Assembly: GCF_040712315.1 (NCBI RefSeq)
Contig: NC_134015.1
Location: 42,987,464-43,051,463, forward strand
DNA from: Castanea sativa
Taxonomy: Eukaryota; Streptophyta; Magnoliopsida; Fagales; Fagaceae
DNA: 64,000 nucleotides
Reading direction: 5' to 3'
In this document: positions 11,430 to 24,529 of the stretch, piece by piece
How the letters are laid out: each line of letters starts with the position of its first letter
Position numbering within the stretch: the first letter of the stretch is position 1
Position numbers and translations under genes: made by a program
Notes under the pieces: model-generated
Database searches by the model: none
What the model was told of the DNA's origin: nothing
The model's input: only the letters and a program-made list of their open reading frames with translations

Positions 11430-14104
11430 CTTTATTTATTGTCAACATCTCTTCAATTATTTTGTTCACTATTATGCTCTCCTTTTTCCCCTTTGCAAGA
11501 ATACACATAGTGCAGTTTGAAGAAATAGAATAGAGGACTAGCTTCACCAGCCTTTTGCCACCACCAACTAGTGAAACTACTACTGGTAAAACTGACATCT
11601 GTTTTTTCCCCTTTCAGTTGTAGTGCTTGGGATTTTCTTTTTATATCCTCTTTGTTTGCGTGATTTTGGTGGCTAAATTTCATTTTTCTTCCCTTTTGAT
11701 GTCCATGCAGTACCGCTATTGTATTGCACTGCATGTTTTAATTTAGACAATTTCCAAATTACACTATGCTTGTAGCAGTGAATTGAACGGTGCCTACTAC
11801 AAGTATATGCTTATGGCCCCTTAGTCCCATCGAAACCTCTTCTTCTAATTTTTTTAAAAACTATCTATACGTGCAAGTTAGATTTAAGCTTATATAGGGA
11901 AATAAAATAAGTTATTTAACAATATATCTACATGAAAAAGCCTAAGAATGTCAAAAGTACAAGCTTTGACATGACAAAGGTTAGAGAAGAAGAAAGTGAT
12001 AGCAAGAATGTAAAAAGGACACAAGCTATACGTGGAAAACCCTAAGAAATGGATGAAAAATCATAGTTTGAGCAAGAAGGGAATATTCTTGCTTTATTCA
12101 GCTTTGTATTATGTGGGAAGAAGAGGTAACTCTTGTACAATAAGAGTGTTCTTCCTTAAAAAAGAGACTTTATTTTCTACCTTCCTATCTTATCAACTTT
12201 CTCTCTCTTCTCAAAAGATCTACTTGGGTTCTTATCCTAAAAATCCAGTTGCATGTTTCTCTTATAATTTGAGGAATATGGCTAAGTACAAAGACATGTG
12301 TCAAGTTATCATTTTCTTATTTTGGACCTTTTCATAGCTATGGTATTATCTGGTGACTATAGGAGAGTGAATGTGCCAACGTGGCACTGTGGCCTACGGG
12401 TAGGTGACTTTGCCACTGCCTGGGAAACAATCCTTGGACAGTGAGAGGGACATTAAGAGTACTGTAAATGATACACGTGTCTCTAAAGTGGTCCAATATG
12501 TATTCAACCAACAAGGGGTGTTTGCATAGCTGCTGACTTTGGAAAGTCACTATCTCCCTTTTGTGAGTGCTTGAGTACCATGTCAGGTGCATATCTTACT
12601 TTCTTACTAAGGTAGTCAAACCTTTGGCACAAACCAAGGATAGGATCTTTTAGCCAACGCTTCCTCTTCCTTTGCTCATAGCCACTCCACGTTTAGGGTC
12701 CGAATCCAACCACATATGCATTCTCCCATGCCTAGGTTGGTGTAGTGTACACTATCTTTATTCTTTAATTTTGGATAAAACTTGGTAACTTCGTCAACTT
12801 TTGATTTCATGAAAGTAATTAGCATTGTGGATTTAAAGATTTTGTCTTGGTTCATTGTTATTGACATCTGTGTTTGTCCTCTATGTGTATGTTTAAATTC
12901 ACTAATGAATAATTTGATTTAGATTAACTTTTTTCTCTTCTCTTTGAATCTTGGGATTTTCTTTTTCGGATTTAGGACTCAATTTCTGAATAAAATTTTG
13001 TTATTCAAATTTAATCTTCTCTACTTATGCAACACACAATAATTTCTCTCTAACCTCCACTACCAATTGAGTTTGGTCCTGTGCTATATCATTGATTTAG
13101 TTTATGTTTTTATTGTTGCATTTGAATTTGGAACATGATATAATCAAGGAGAATAAAGTTGTAATGGTTTATTTTCAACGTATACATGCATGGTATTTGG
13201 TGGTTGAGTTGCATTGCCTTAGTGTGTGTTTTTTCTTCTTGCATATATGGCAGTCGCGGGAAAGACCTTTTTTTTTTTTCTTTTCCTTTTTTTGAGAAGT
13301 TGGGAAAGTGCTTGGTTAAAAAAAAACATATTTCATATTTTAAAAAGGACATAACTTTTGTTTTCATGGATTTTTAAAAGATAAATTTAGTTATATTTGC
13401 ATTTATGGTACAAAGTGACATAAAAAAAAATCTTATTTTTGCAGGTCCTACTCAATTTTCTAGATAAAGAGTTGCATGCTTAACTGCATCAAATCTAGGT
13501 TTGTTAACAATTTCTATAAATTTTTAAAAAACAATTTCCCGCTACATTTGTTTTCTACATATTAGGAATAATTATTCATCTTCTACATAAATTTACAGCA
13601 TAAAATATTATAACTGACAACAAAGAATTTCCAAATAACTATGTTTTTAAACTTCTTGAAATTGCTAATTAAAAATTAATATATTCTTGAAGAAATATTA
13701 CATTTTTTAACGTCTATTTGCTGTCTTTAATTTATACAGTAATATTTATGATTTGATTTTTATAAATATTTTATTCTTTATTATATTCCCAAAGTAGGAA
13801 CTCTACTTTTCTTTTTTTCTTTTTTCAAGAGCAAGAAGAAGACTTATTCTCACAAAAAAGAAACAGAAATGTGCCTACCAAATTTACAAATTCCTCATTA
13901 AGAAGAAATCTTTCAGATGTTTCAGTAAAAAAAAAAAGAATTCTATTACATAAAAAGATAAATGTTATTGATGGTGTGGTTGATCCATTATCTTGGTTGC
14001 GGGATTGATTTTGAACTGGGACTTGGTTAAGTGGATCTAATTTGATAATGAATTATTCCATTGTTGGTTTGTGCATTGAGATTAAAATTTGTTATTTTCT
14101 CTGC
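11430..14104. other. Gene-free stretch
   Basis: AT-rich. Text near 12030-12070 (CGTGGAAAACCCTAAGAAA) is reminiscent of copia LTR U5 sequence, so an eroded LTR may cover roughly 11890-12920, but no ends could be fixed. Short ORFs on both strands here overlap each other and have no recognisable domains. Confidence 0.35.
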
Positions 14105-14194
14105 AAATCCTAACGCAGCCTCTTCTATCCCACCTCACGTCTATCTTAAATGATGAAATTTATGGGTCCCTAAGCCCCGCCAATCTCTATTTCT

Positions 14195-14339
14195 ATGGAG
14201 ACTAGTTTTGAAGGAGGAGTTGGAGAGGCAAGTTGGTCCGAACATAAACCTAGATTCAAGGCCACTGTCAACTTTAATGGTGAGGAGTTGTTAGATGCCG
14301 GGCCGTTGATATCTACAAGGTTTGTATATAAAGTTGAGG
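14195..14339 (+). other. Exon-like ORF fragment, unknown protein
   Basis: An open segment starting METSFEGGVGEASW and running to about 14339, where GAG|GTATGC offers a 5' splice site; beyond it the text is T-rich and intron-like. Composition is balanced (KPRFKATVNFNGEELLDAG) rather than low-complexity, so it could be a captured or decayed host exon. I do not recognise the family. It lies on the segment duplicated from 11340-11425, and no partner exon was confirmed. Confidence 0.3.
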
Positions 14340-16090
14340 TATGCTTAAATTTTATTTTCTATGTATATTTAAAAATTTTAGGGTTAATTATTTTGTGTTT
14401 TACCATTTGGGTATTGAGTTTATGTTCTGCAATGTTTTGCATTTTTAGTTGTTGCTGTTGGCTGTAGAGAAAAGCTCAGAAATTAGGCTCACTCTGTGAT
14501 TACTTTTATTACGGCAGAGATGAAAAAAAAAATGAGGGACTTTACCACCGTCAGAGACCAGTCTTTCTCAGACACTATAACCAGTAAGTTTTCTAATTTT
14601 GTTTTATCAGTTTTCTTGTTAAATATGATTTAGGGTTTTGTTTGCGAGTGTTTTCTCTTTTAAATTGATTGATGGGTTTGGAGCCCATAGTGGATTTTGT
14701 TAATTTCAATCAAAACTCTATTTTAATGTGAAGATAGTTTTAAATTAGCGGTTCAAATTAGTTTTTCCTGTTGTATAGTTTCTTTCTTTTTTTCCTTCAT
14801 GCTGTACAGTTTCTTCTCACGCTTTTGTGCCATTCCTTCCTTGCAACAACAAAGGTTCCATTCTTACATTGTTTATCTTATTACTTCCATATTGTTCACT
14901 ATTGTTAAGATTCCATCTTCCTAATTAATTTATGATTTCTTATTTCAATTCTTTTTCGTATTTTTCTCCAATCGTAGTATACTATGTTCCTGTGCCAGAC
15001 ATTGGATCTTATGCTAAAAAATAATTGAATCAAGGTTAAAGGTACCTTGATTTCCCATTTTATTTTTCCAATTTCTTGGGGTTTTTTTTTTGTCGATTAT
15101 TATTTTTTTTTGTTAGAATATTTTTCCCTTTTTGGTAGATTTTTGGAAGATTTTATTTAACTTTTTATTCACCCCTAAAATTTGAAATCATTTAGTTCTA
15201 ACATTAAAAAAAAGCTTCAAAATTATGCATCAAGTTCATTTCTTCATACCCTTTTCTTAATTAGTTAATTTTCTCTTTTATTTCATATTGTGAAAATTTA
15301 AAGTTTTCTTTATTTAGGTTATGATTTTGTCATTGTTGGGGGATTTGTTTCAATTTCTTTATGCCATCTATTTCATTCAATTTTAAGTTTTGTAATAGGA
15401 TATTCTAAGCATCCTAAGACTCTAATATCAACATGAGTTGCAGGTGTTGTAATATATGTGATTCCAATTTTGAATCCAACTATAATTCTTTCCTAATCTT
15501 GGTTGTGAAATTTCAGTTATAGAGAAAGGGTCTTTTTTAGGTAGATTCTTGCTTACATCTCTCTTTGTTAATGTAATTTTTTTTTTCCATATTTTCATTT
15601 CCTATGTCTTTGTCCAATCAAAGAAAATTGAAGTGCAAATTTCAATTCATTTGCCTTTTTGTTAGATTTCCGCTCTGTTCAATATAGCCTCATTTTGAGA
15701 ATACAAGATTGATTGAAAATTGAGACTACCATGAGTATTCATTTTGATAGGTGTATTAAAAAACTTCCAATTATAAGTTAATGAATCTAAGTCCTAATTT
15801 TATGTAATGAGCGTGATTTTTGTATTATAAACAATAAAAACTAAAGGCCATGAGCAAGGAAAATATTTGGAGTTGAGAAATTCAAGATGAAAACCTTTGC
15901 AAGATATTGCCAACTTTTAGAAAACTTAATATCAAGAAAGCTATTAATTTGTTGTGGTTGGTCTCTCACTTTATTTTTTTAAAAGTCCATGTTGTTTAGG
16001 TATTAGGAAAGTTGTTAATTTGTTTGATAACTAAAAAATAATAGCATAATCTGAGCATATATACTCATTCTAATTTGATCATAGATTGAT
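14340..16090. other. Gene-free, T-rich intron-like stretch
   Basis: Long T-rich runs with scattered short purine blocks, including an exon-like AEMKKKMRDFTTVRDQS reading near 14515-14580 that ends before GTAAG. No family could be assigned. Confidence 0.3.
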
Positions 16091-16720
16091 CAAATCAATT
16101 GGTGTTTGTTTACAATGCATCTATGATTTTGAAAACTTTATAGACCCAAAAAAGGAGGAGACTGAACCTGAATTTAGAATTCATCTCTATCTAAACTGCA
16201 CTGTGATTTATTACACTATCATTAATTTTAAACTCTCTCCTTTTCTGTTTTTGTGTAGGTGATTTTGTAGATTTCCATGCACCAATGTATATCTTACATG
16301 CCCACATTGCTTATCACAAACCAAGTCCCTGTGCTACAAATAATAAATAATGCTATGAACAATGTTAAAGTTGTTCTAGATGTAAGTAGCATAATCTAGA
16401 CGTAAATACCTCATTCTATTTTTATTACAAATAGATCAAATCAATTGGCGTTTGTTTTGTATTGTATTTATGATTTTGTATTTTTTTTACAACTTAAATT
16501 AGGAGAATTGCATTTATAATTCATCTCTATCTAAATTGAACAATTATGATTACTAAAAAATCATTCATTTTAAACACTCTCCTTCTATTTTTGCGTAGGT
16601 GGTTTTGTAGGTGGTTTTGCAGATTTGCATGCCGATATTGCCTATCACTAACCAAGAACGAATCTGGCGAGACCTTAGAACTAACACCAACTGCAATGCC
16701 ACCATCAACTTTACTAGCAA
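16090..16720 (+). repeat. Tandem duplication carrying an exon-like fragment
   Basis: Two copies (about 16090-16330 and 16430-16650) share CAAATCAATTGG, TTCATCTCTATCTAAA and TTTTTG(T/C)GTAGGTG(A/G)TTTTGTAG. Each ends in an acceptor-like GTAG followed by short open text; a common frame reads MPTLLITNQ in the first and MPILPITNQ in the second. The second copy continues open to 16720, where a solo LTR interrupts it, and resumes at 19176 to a GTAAGC donor near 19213. It looks like a captured exon, family unknown. Confidence 0.45.
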
Positions 16721-19170
16721 TGTCACGTCCCTATCAGTCAGGAAAAAAAAAAAAACAAATGTTAAGGTCAGATTTTAAGCCCCTCCCACGTGCCCCCACC
16801 TAACCCCACTACCCATCATTCTCCACCACTCATTTTTCTCTTATTTCTTCTCTCTTTTGGCCGGCTCTCACCTTTCTTTCTCTCTTTCATTTTTTCTTTC
16901 TTTTCTCTTCACTTAAACACACTCACTTCTCAACTCACCCGCCGGCCTCCTCTCCAAAACACACCATCTCACCATCATTTTTCCGGCAAGATCACTGAAA
17001 AAAATTTTAGGAACCCATAAGCATAGCATCTTCATCATTTTATTTGAGGTAAAAATTTCTAATCTTTTGGTGGCTTTTACACTTTTGCTTGAGGATAATT
17101 TTTATCTAAGCTTTGATAATGATACTCATGTGATTTATGAGCATTAGAAGTGATATTTATGTGTTTTTATGTATGAGTTTTGTATTGGTGGAATTTTTGA
17201 TAGTGGGTATATATATTTTGTGCTAAAATGGCTATTCAAGATTTATGTATGGTGGAAAAATTTAGGGGTTTTAAGATATAATGTATGATGGTTGGTAAAT
17301 TTAATTTTTGCCATTGTCATTAGGTTTATTTGGAGTTAGTGAAATTCTAAATTTCTTGTCTTGGAGGATATGTTGATTTTTGCTTTCATGGGTCTCTTAA
17401 TGATGTAGTGTAAATCTTATGAAAACTAGTCATAATGTTGGAGATATTATGAAATGGGTTAACTTTATAAATTGGAGTTGATACCTTGTGAATAAATTTG
17501 TTGAGAAACCTTGGGAATGGTATATATTATCTTTGATGAGGTTAAATAGTAGGCTTGCCTAATTAAGTGTTTATTTGGAAAATCCTAAATTTTGGTTAGA
17601 TACAATTTCAAGTTTTAGACTTATTGTGATCGGTTTACTTGATATTGTTTAAATTCTAGCTAATCTCCTTGGAGCTTGGAGAGTTAGGTTTTTGTGGTTG
17701 CGAGGTAAGTAGCTTCTTAATGGGATATTTTTGGAAAATTACCATATTTCACAAACGATATTTTTGGGTCAAACATATTTTGGAAAATTATATATGGATA
17801 TATATTTTCTTAAAATTGTCGTGTTGTGACCCTATTACATATTATTATATATAAAAATGCATCATATTTGGTATTGCATTTGGGAAAATGCATGAATTGT
17901 TGATATGGAAAAATGAGCTTCTTTTATTTAATCTTTGAAAAGGAAATTATGGATTCTATGGTATAATAGAAAATTTAAAGATGCTTATCTTGCCTTAGTA
18001 CTTGAGAAATTGATAGAAAATCTTTTTGGCAAGAATGAAGTTGAAAAACCTTACAAACTTTGTGGAAGTAGATTATTTAAGGTTTTTCTGAAACTACTTG
18101 GATATAAACTATGTGTTTCAAAGTAATGTAACTTGTGAGCATCATGTAGTTTTAACACCATGCCCTGTGTGATTTCCCGGTGATCACCCGATTTGGTTTT
18201 CATAGTCTTTGTGACAACGGAATCAAATCTAGGTCAGTGCCTTTTCATTTTGGATGACGTGTTCTTCCCTGTTGTCCATGGGGGGAAGAGGTTTTTTGAT
18301 TGTGTGTGGGTGAGGCTGCTGTCCATGGGGCCAAAAGACCACATGTAAGAGAGGTCCTATTTGACGCGCTCTCTCTGCTGCCCATGGGGAGAGAGAAAAA
18401 CCTTGAGGGTATGGATGAGGCTGCTGTCTATGGGGCCAAGAGTTTGAATACCAGAGAGGACAATATCATGTCAGTTGTGAATGGGTGGATCCCCTGACCG
18501 GTCTATGTGGTAGTGTGGTATATTATTGTGATAATTTATCTTATGTTAGATATTATAGCTTTGGAATTTATATTGTTAGTGCTCACAGATTATAGTCTAT
18601 TGCTTCAAGGTAGTTACTTAGAGAAATTTGGTATTTCATTATTTAATCATTCTTGTCATATTATTATTATTGATGATGAAACTTGCATTTCCCCCACCCC
18701 CATTAATTATGCTACTCACTGGGCCCTGTCTCATCCCATTATTTTTATAAACTTTTCAGAGTAAGCAACAATATTTTGAGACAGCTTTTGGGGGCTAATA
18801 GTAGTTAGACTAACTACTGATGGAGGCTGAACTTTTGTAATGGAGTAATTTGATGATGTACATTTTAGAATAGGCTTGACTCATTCTTTTGTATATTATA
18901 GTGGTTGTGACTATATTCCCTCTTATGGGACAAGCTGTTGATATGTAATTATTATTCAGACCTCTATTCTTTTGTGGCCAATGGTCTTTGTAATTAATGC
19001 TTAGAACTCTGACTTATTTTGAGAGTATATTCAATGGAATTATTAAGATAATTCTTGATGTTGATACTTGATAGGATTTATATAGATTGAATTGTCAAAA
19101 AGTAAAAAATTTACAAGTACTTGAGATGTCTTTCTCACGTTTTGAACCCGTTGGGGTTTGGGACGTGACA
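16721..19170. repeat. Solo gypsy-type LTR, 2,450 bp
   Basis: Opens TGTCACGTCCC and closes GGGACGTGACA, an 11-bp perfect terminal inverted repeat of the TGTCACG type common to plant Ty3/gypsy LTRs. AGCAA at 16716-16720 and 19171-19175 is a perfect 5-bp target duplication. No internal domain remains, so this is a solo LTR left by LTR-LTR recombination. Internally there are two roughly 108-bp units around GAGGCTGCTGTC(C/T)ATGGGG (near 18312 and 18417). Orientation is not fixed. Small ORFs inside it are not genes. Confidence 0.93.
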
Positions 19171-19175
19171 AGCAA

Positions 19176-20170
19176 GACCTTTGGGAGGCGGCACTATATC
19201 TTCCCTATAACAGTAAGCGATTTAAGTGGAACAAAGATATTTTGTTTCTCTTTTTCAGTTAGTTCAATTGACAATTAACTTTGTTTTAAATTTTTTTTTC
19301 TTAAAACATTCTGTATAGACATTGATTCGTGACCATATTTTCTACCTTTGATTCATTGTATTGATTAGTAGTGTGGATTTGAAGTCTTGGTGTATTAATA
19401 TTGCCGTCTTTGTGTTTATTTAAATTTCTCAGTGAATACATGGAACATACTGAATATATAAATGTATGGGAAAACTTCAGTACTGTCTTGGAAGATATTA
19501 ATTTGAATTTCTTTGACATTGTTTCCTTAATATTCAGAATTAGTAAACTACTAATACTCTCTTCTATGTTTTGGATTCAAATTTTAGGCTTTAGCACTCA
19601 AATAATATTAACAATCGTCAAATCTTTCTTCTCTACATTCAAATGGCACTATTAAGTTTTAAATTAATAGTGTAACCTCCAAAATTTGCAAGCATAGTTT
19701 CTTTCTATTTTCTTTTTTATATTAAGTCATGTTTTTCTCTTCATATTGTTAAGCATAAAGAAAAAGGCTACTGCAAGTCTCTGAATTGCCAATAAACCTT
19801 CACATATCTATGCTCTCTGTTGCTGACTTCACTATGGTAACATAATTATCTGGCAGTAATCTTTAGGTTATGATATCATGCTTTTCGTCTTTACCCTATG
19901 TGTTTTCTTCTGTATCTTAATTCTAAAAATGTGTTTCTCTAGGTTTTCGTTGATGCAACAATGACTCTCCATCTCTTTGAAATTGAAATTGAATAAAAAA
20001 AAGAAGTACAATCCAAGGTTATATTACCCTAGTGATGAAGAAGATGAGATTACTATTTTGGTTCATTTCACTTCAATTCTTGATTTGTTTTGGGTGTCAA
20101 AGTTGCAACATTGCGTGTGTGTTGGGTGAAATCTGTGTTTGTGTATGTTATTCAACCACGGCATCTGAGC
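19176..20170. other. Gene-free continuation after the solo LTR
   Basis: Begins with about 40 bp that continue the interrupted exon-like text (GGGAGGCGGCACTATATC), then T-rich intron-like DNA. No further feature was recognised. Confidence 0.35.
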
Positions 20171-20394
20171 TAGATGAAGTTAAATGAGAATTCTAGAAAT
20201 TCCAACATAGTTGCTTTGTAGATAAAATAGAAAATTTTATTATTGAAATCCATGACAGTTTTGCTGTGTAATCCAAATTGTCTAGATGAAGTTAAATGAG
20301 AATTCTAGAAATTCCAATATAGTTGCTTTGTAGATAAAATAGAAAATTTTTATTAGTGAAATCCATGACAGTTTGGCTGTGTAATCCATAGAAA
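20171..20394. repeat. Two-copy tandem duplication, 112-bp period
   Basis: Copies start at 20172 and 20284 with AGATGAAGTTAAATGAGAAT and share GTTGCTTTGTAGATAAAATA and ATCCATGACAGTTT. Identity is about 95%, so the duplication is fairly recent compared with its surroundings. Confidence 0.9.
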
Positions 20395-21045
20395 GCCTGA
20401 AGTTAAATCCCTATTTCTATCTCCTCATAATCATTTTTTTCTTCTTGGAAGATATGAAACTTAATCTTAAAATGAAGTTTTAGACGCTAATTCTTATAGG
20501 ACTCCCAAGTTGGAACCCTTTTATATTTTTCTCTATAAAATTGAATTACAATGGCCTACAGGATTATGTATTTGAAAGTTAGGGGAAACTATTAAGTAGG
20601 TTTGGTTTGTTTATGATTTATTTCTAGGTGGCTTTGTGCATTGAGATTAGATTTTGGACTTTCACTACAAATTTTTTAATTTGTCATTAAGAATGAATTG
20701 TTAGTTCAATGAATTTGGGTTTAATTTAGAGGTGGCTTGGTGTTTTTGAAATTACATTCATAAAAGAATTGTGGGTCTGTGAATGTGATCTTACATTAAA
20801 GATTTTTACTGATTTGGTGGTGGTAGTGCTATTGAACTTGAACTTGGTTTTTGCATACAGGTTTGCATAAGTGAATTAAACTTATCTTCTAATAAGATTA
20901 GATTTTATACTCCAATATTTGTTTCTATGATTGATTACATACCCCAGTTTGATATTTTGGTTTTCTGATTCTCCTTTTCTCATCAACACATATTCTTTTA
21001 TCTTACTTTCATCTCTCTTCCAAATTTTCCTATATATATATAATA

Positions 21046-21442
21046 GGGTTGGGTTCAAGTTACATCTGGAGTAATTATAAGCAATGTTACACTACTGAAT
21101 ATTTTTTAATTGGATGCGAATATTGACAAATCCACCGTTAGATTACATTTTATTCGTATATTCTTCATGATTGCAAAATTTTGAGGTGATCAAAGATTAA
21201 TAGTCATGTCATCAATCAATTGGTAAAATTCAAATTTTTGTAGTTTAAAATAATGCATAAAAGATGAGTTAATAGATCAAATGGTAAATAACATCCGATT
21301 AATATGAAAATTGGCATGCATGTTAAGAACATATAGAACATTTAATTCAACGGTTGGATTTTCAAAATATTAATTCAATAACAAGTTATTGGGTGATGTA
21401 ACATTGTTTAGAGTTACACCAGGTGTAACTTGAACCCAACCC
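21046..21442. mobile_element. MITE, 397 bp
   Basis: Termini GGGTTGGGTTCAAGTTACA (21046) and the inverse, TGTAACTTGAACCCAACCC (to 21442), are 19-bp perfect inverted repeats, with weaker pairing further in. The flanks are AT-rich; ATA on each side (21043-21045 and 21443-21445) or a TA dinucleotide could be the target duplication, so Harbinger- or Mariner-like membership is undecided. No ORF. Confidence 0.88.
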
Positions 21443-21706
21443 ATATAAAATAAGTACCCAAAATGCACAGGATATATTCCTTCTTTCATTTATTTATGTG
21501 CCCTATAAAGGGGCTGTCTTATTGTTTGATTTTTTTTTTCACTTGATATATCAAAATTTTTGTAGATGCAATGACCATTTTTTTGGTTATTAGTATTACA
21601 GTTTAACTAGATTGTAATAAAGCTTTGACATTTTTTTTAAAGCATGTTGAGTATGTCGTTTTTGAGAAAACTGGTAATAATAATACATTTATTTGTTTAA
21701 TGACAG

Positions 21707-21823
21707 GCATATAATAATTTTGAAATATCAAAGGGTGAGGTTGAATGGATCAGAGAGCTCAATGAGAGACTTATGGACATATTTAAACATTTGAAGGAAT
21801 GGATAAGCTATAAAAAGTTGGAG
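21707..21823 (+). other. Exon-like 117-bp open fragment
   Basis: Flanked by a good acceptor (GACAG before 21707) and donor (GAG|GTTAGT after 21823), 39 codons long and in phase 0-0. It reads AYNNFEISKGEVEW and then ELNERLMDIFKHLKEW, a charged helical segment. A clean splice-bounded exon in otherwise T-rich DNA suggests a captured or remnant host exon. I do not recognise the family and see no partner exons nearby. Confidence 0.4.
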
Positions 21824-22659
21824 GTTAGTTTTAACTTTGTGCCTAGATAGAATAGACCACTCAAATTTCTTATATTAGTGTACTGTTTTAAGAGATTTGG
21901 GCTTTTATAGGGCTTTGAAATTCTGTTAATATTCATGCATGTATTACTTAAGTTTTTTTTTTTTTTTTTTTTTTGTATGGAAACTTCCGTCTGGATCTAA
22001 CGTTTCTTTATTTTTATATATTTTTAATTATTTTTTAAGTACTTGAATTTTTTCTTCAATAAGAAGCATATAATTTTGTGAATGTATAAGAAAACTTACT
22101 TTTTTCCGTGTACCCAAATTTGTAGTCCAACTTGAAATAGATTTTGATTGTAAAATGTGAAGAGACTCATTGCTCTTTGTGGTATTTTGGCTGCTTTTTA
22201 GGTCAGACTCTTATTTTTTGCTTTCATGATCTATCAAGAACTAAACAAAGCAATGATTGTTATTTACTGCATTTGGACGATCCAAAAGTTATGTACACAT
22301 GATTTCATGCATTTGTTTGAGCTTTTGGAATCTCGGTTCATGAGTAAACAATTTGTGTATTTTTGTTTCGTGTATGTGTATGTTTTATGTCCTATTTTTG
22401 TTTCGATTCACACTTGGTCCATGCTTTACATTATATTACTTTTTATATTTAGAAACTTTATTATGCTATTCTACCCTTTTACAAGGAAATGGTAAGACTT
22501 GCTTGGGGAACATTTTATCAAACTAAGTGTCCTTGTGGTTCAATTTAGTTTTTGGCTTCTTAAAATAAGATTGTTTAAAAAAATTATTATTAGAACAAAG
22601 CGTACATAATTAATAGAAAAAAAAATTAACACTACTTCTTTAGATCTCATTTTTATTAG

Positions 22660-22690
22660 TTTTTCATGCATCGCACGGGTTAGTGACTAG
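22660..22690 (+). mobile_element. Helitron-like 3' terminus
   Basis: CATGCATCGCACGGG followed by TTAGTGA and CTAG at 22687-22690, the plant Helitron 3' end pattern. The following base is G instead of the usual T. If this belongs to an element extending left, it could enclose the exon-like fragments at 14195, 16090-16720 and 21707, but its 5' TC end was not found. Confidence 0.55.
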
Positions 22691-23335
22691 GAAAAACAAT
22701 AATAAAAATCCCAAAGAATAATAACAATCAAATTCATTTTGAAATTTTTACTATTGAGGATTTAAAAAATATAACTGAACGAATAAATGAAGATTATAAA
22801 AAAATTATGAAAATATTAAAAAGAATAAAGAAAGATGAAAGAATGAATGAAAAAAATAATATTTAAATGAAATAAAGAAAAGATAGAGAGTCTGTTTGAA
22901 AGTATAACCGAAAAAGTAGGTAAGCAAAAGACAAAATAACTGTTTACTCTCCAAATAGTACAAAAATTTGAAGAAATTGCTAAAGAAGGTGATAGCAAGT
23001 TTCCAAACTCTGAATATAAGTAAATATTTATTTTTAAAAAGAAATTAAGAGGAAAGCAAAGTATTAAACTAAGAATTATTTTTTTGGAAGGTATTTGTTA
23101 AGTCAAGGAAGGGTGGTCAAAGGCCGACTCCCCACATCAATAATTTGTAAAAAATTTGTAAAATAACTCATAGCTTTGGCATTTTCTTTTTTTTATTTTT
23201 TAACTTGAGAAATCTACTTTGGTCCATGTATGTATAGGAAATTGTCTTCAGTTATATTTTATGTCATTAGAAAGAGAGGCAAAACAAATTGTTTGTTGTT
23301 GAAATTTACCCAATTACAGATTGTTAGTCAAGTTT
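22691..23335. other. Gene-free, A-rich stretch
   Basis: No recognised content. Confidence 0.4.
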
Positions 23336-24060
23336 CCTGCAAAATCCAATTACAGAGTGATAGGCACAACTATGTCATATAAACTAAGTGCAGCAGAAAA
23401 ATATACATGCTTAACAAGCAATGTGGTCATGATTTGGAAAATTTTCACAGTCAAAACCCCACAGGGTGATTTTGTTGGTCACCACACCTAAAAAAATCTA
23501 CTAAACAGTAAAAGAAGCTACAATCATAGAGATTACCCAAGACCAAATTACTGTAGCAAACCTACTAACAAGATTGATAAAAGAGTTCTTTGATTAGCAT
23601 GGATCTCCTATCAACATAGCTAACAGTTGCACGGATCTCTTATCGACATGACTCACTTCCTACAACAATTGTGTATTAATGTAGACAATGCATACAATCA
23701 AAGTTCTTCACAGCACCACGCTGCAATGGTAGAAACAAAAGTAGCTTTGCACAAAACTCTAAGGCGCACAAGATTGCAACAACTTATCAATGATGCGTGT
23801 TTGTGATTTTATGATGACGACACTTTAAAAACATATTTAAATCATCCTAGGACCCTAGTGAACAAGTCCCAATGTTGCCACATCATCTAATACAAAATAT
23901 AGAATTATACATAATCTTAGCTCGATCAATTGACTGTTGTCAAGGTATAGTAACCCTGATGGATCGGCTACTATCAAGACATTAGTTGCATCACAAATTT
24001 AAGCAGTTCTTGAACTGTTCTGGTTTGTCTTCATTTAATACTACTTATAAATTGTAAGGA
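23336..24060 (-). repeat. Diverged copia LTR remnant
   Basis: Shares order and orientation with the SIRE-like LTR family: a CAGGGTGATTTTGTTGGTCACCAC block near 23462 (matching the GTGATTTTAAGGTCACCACTCC block of better copies), the CAAAGTTCTTCACAGCACCACG block near 23700 and TAAGGCGCACAAGA near 23760. It is diverged enough to be an older subfamily. Ends are uncertain. Confidence 0.5.
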
Positions 24061-24529
24061 CAAACTCAACCCCTCCGTTTGTTTTTAAGTAAAATATTTT
24101 CAAGTGTTTGATATGACAAGTAAAAGTTTTCAAGCAAACTACCAAAACCAATGGCTCAGCCACTGGTGCCGGAGGTATGCTAACTGAACCACCTTCGACG
24201 CAATGCCTCTAGTGACTAGACTGCCAAAACTAGCAGTCAAAACAGCAGTCTCGATTATTTGACCTCCGAAATCAGTTGGAATCGTGTCTCCATAAACCAA
24301 ACAGCCAGCAACAATCCCCTAAGCAACAGCTTAGGCCATTGGCCCCTAGCACACATCGCCAAAGTAACAACTCTAACCAATAGACCGCCAACATTGGTTG
24401 TAGAAATAGTGGCTCCGGCCATCGACACTAACTACCTTCCTCCCGGATCAGTGACCTAACCACTAGATGGAGTGAAGGAAGCCATTAGTGGTTTCTCTAA
24501 AATGTTTTACTAAATTGTTTAAAGATAAG
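24061..24529. other. Possible MITE remnant
   Basis: GTAAAATATTTTC near 24088 and AAAATGTTTTAC near 24500 form imperfect inverted ends about 425 bp apart around a GC-richer centre. No target duplication was found. The 66-codon ORF at 24259-24459 is inside it and has no known domain. Confidence 0.3.

Noticed and set aside
12338..12867. Two minus-strand ORFs of 63 and 84 codons
   Set aside because: No recognisable domain, no splice or promoter context, no duplicate to compare; length is within chance expectation.
18300..18497. 65-codon ORF inside the solo LTR
   Set aside because: Built from two ~108-bp LTR subrepeats and lies within an LTR bounded by a perfect target duplication.
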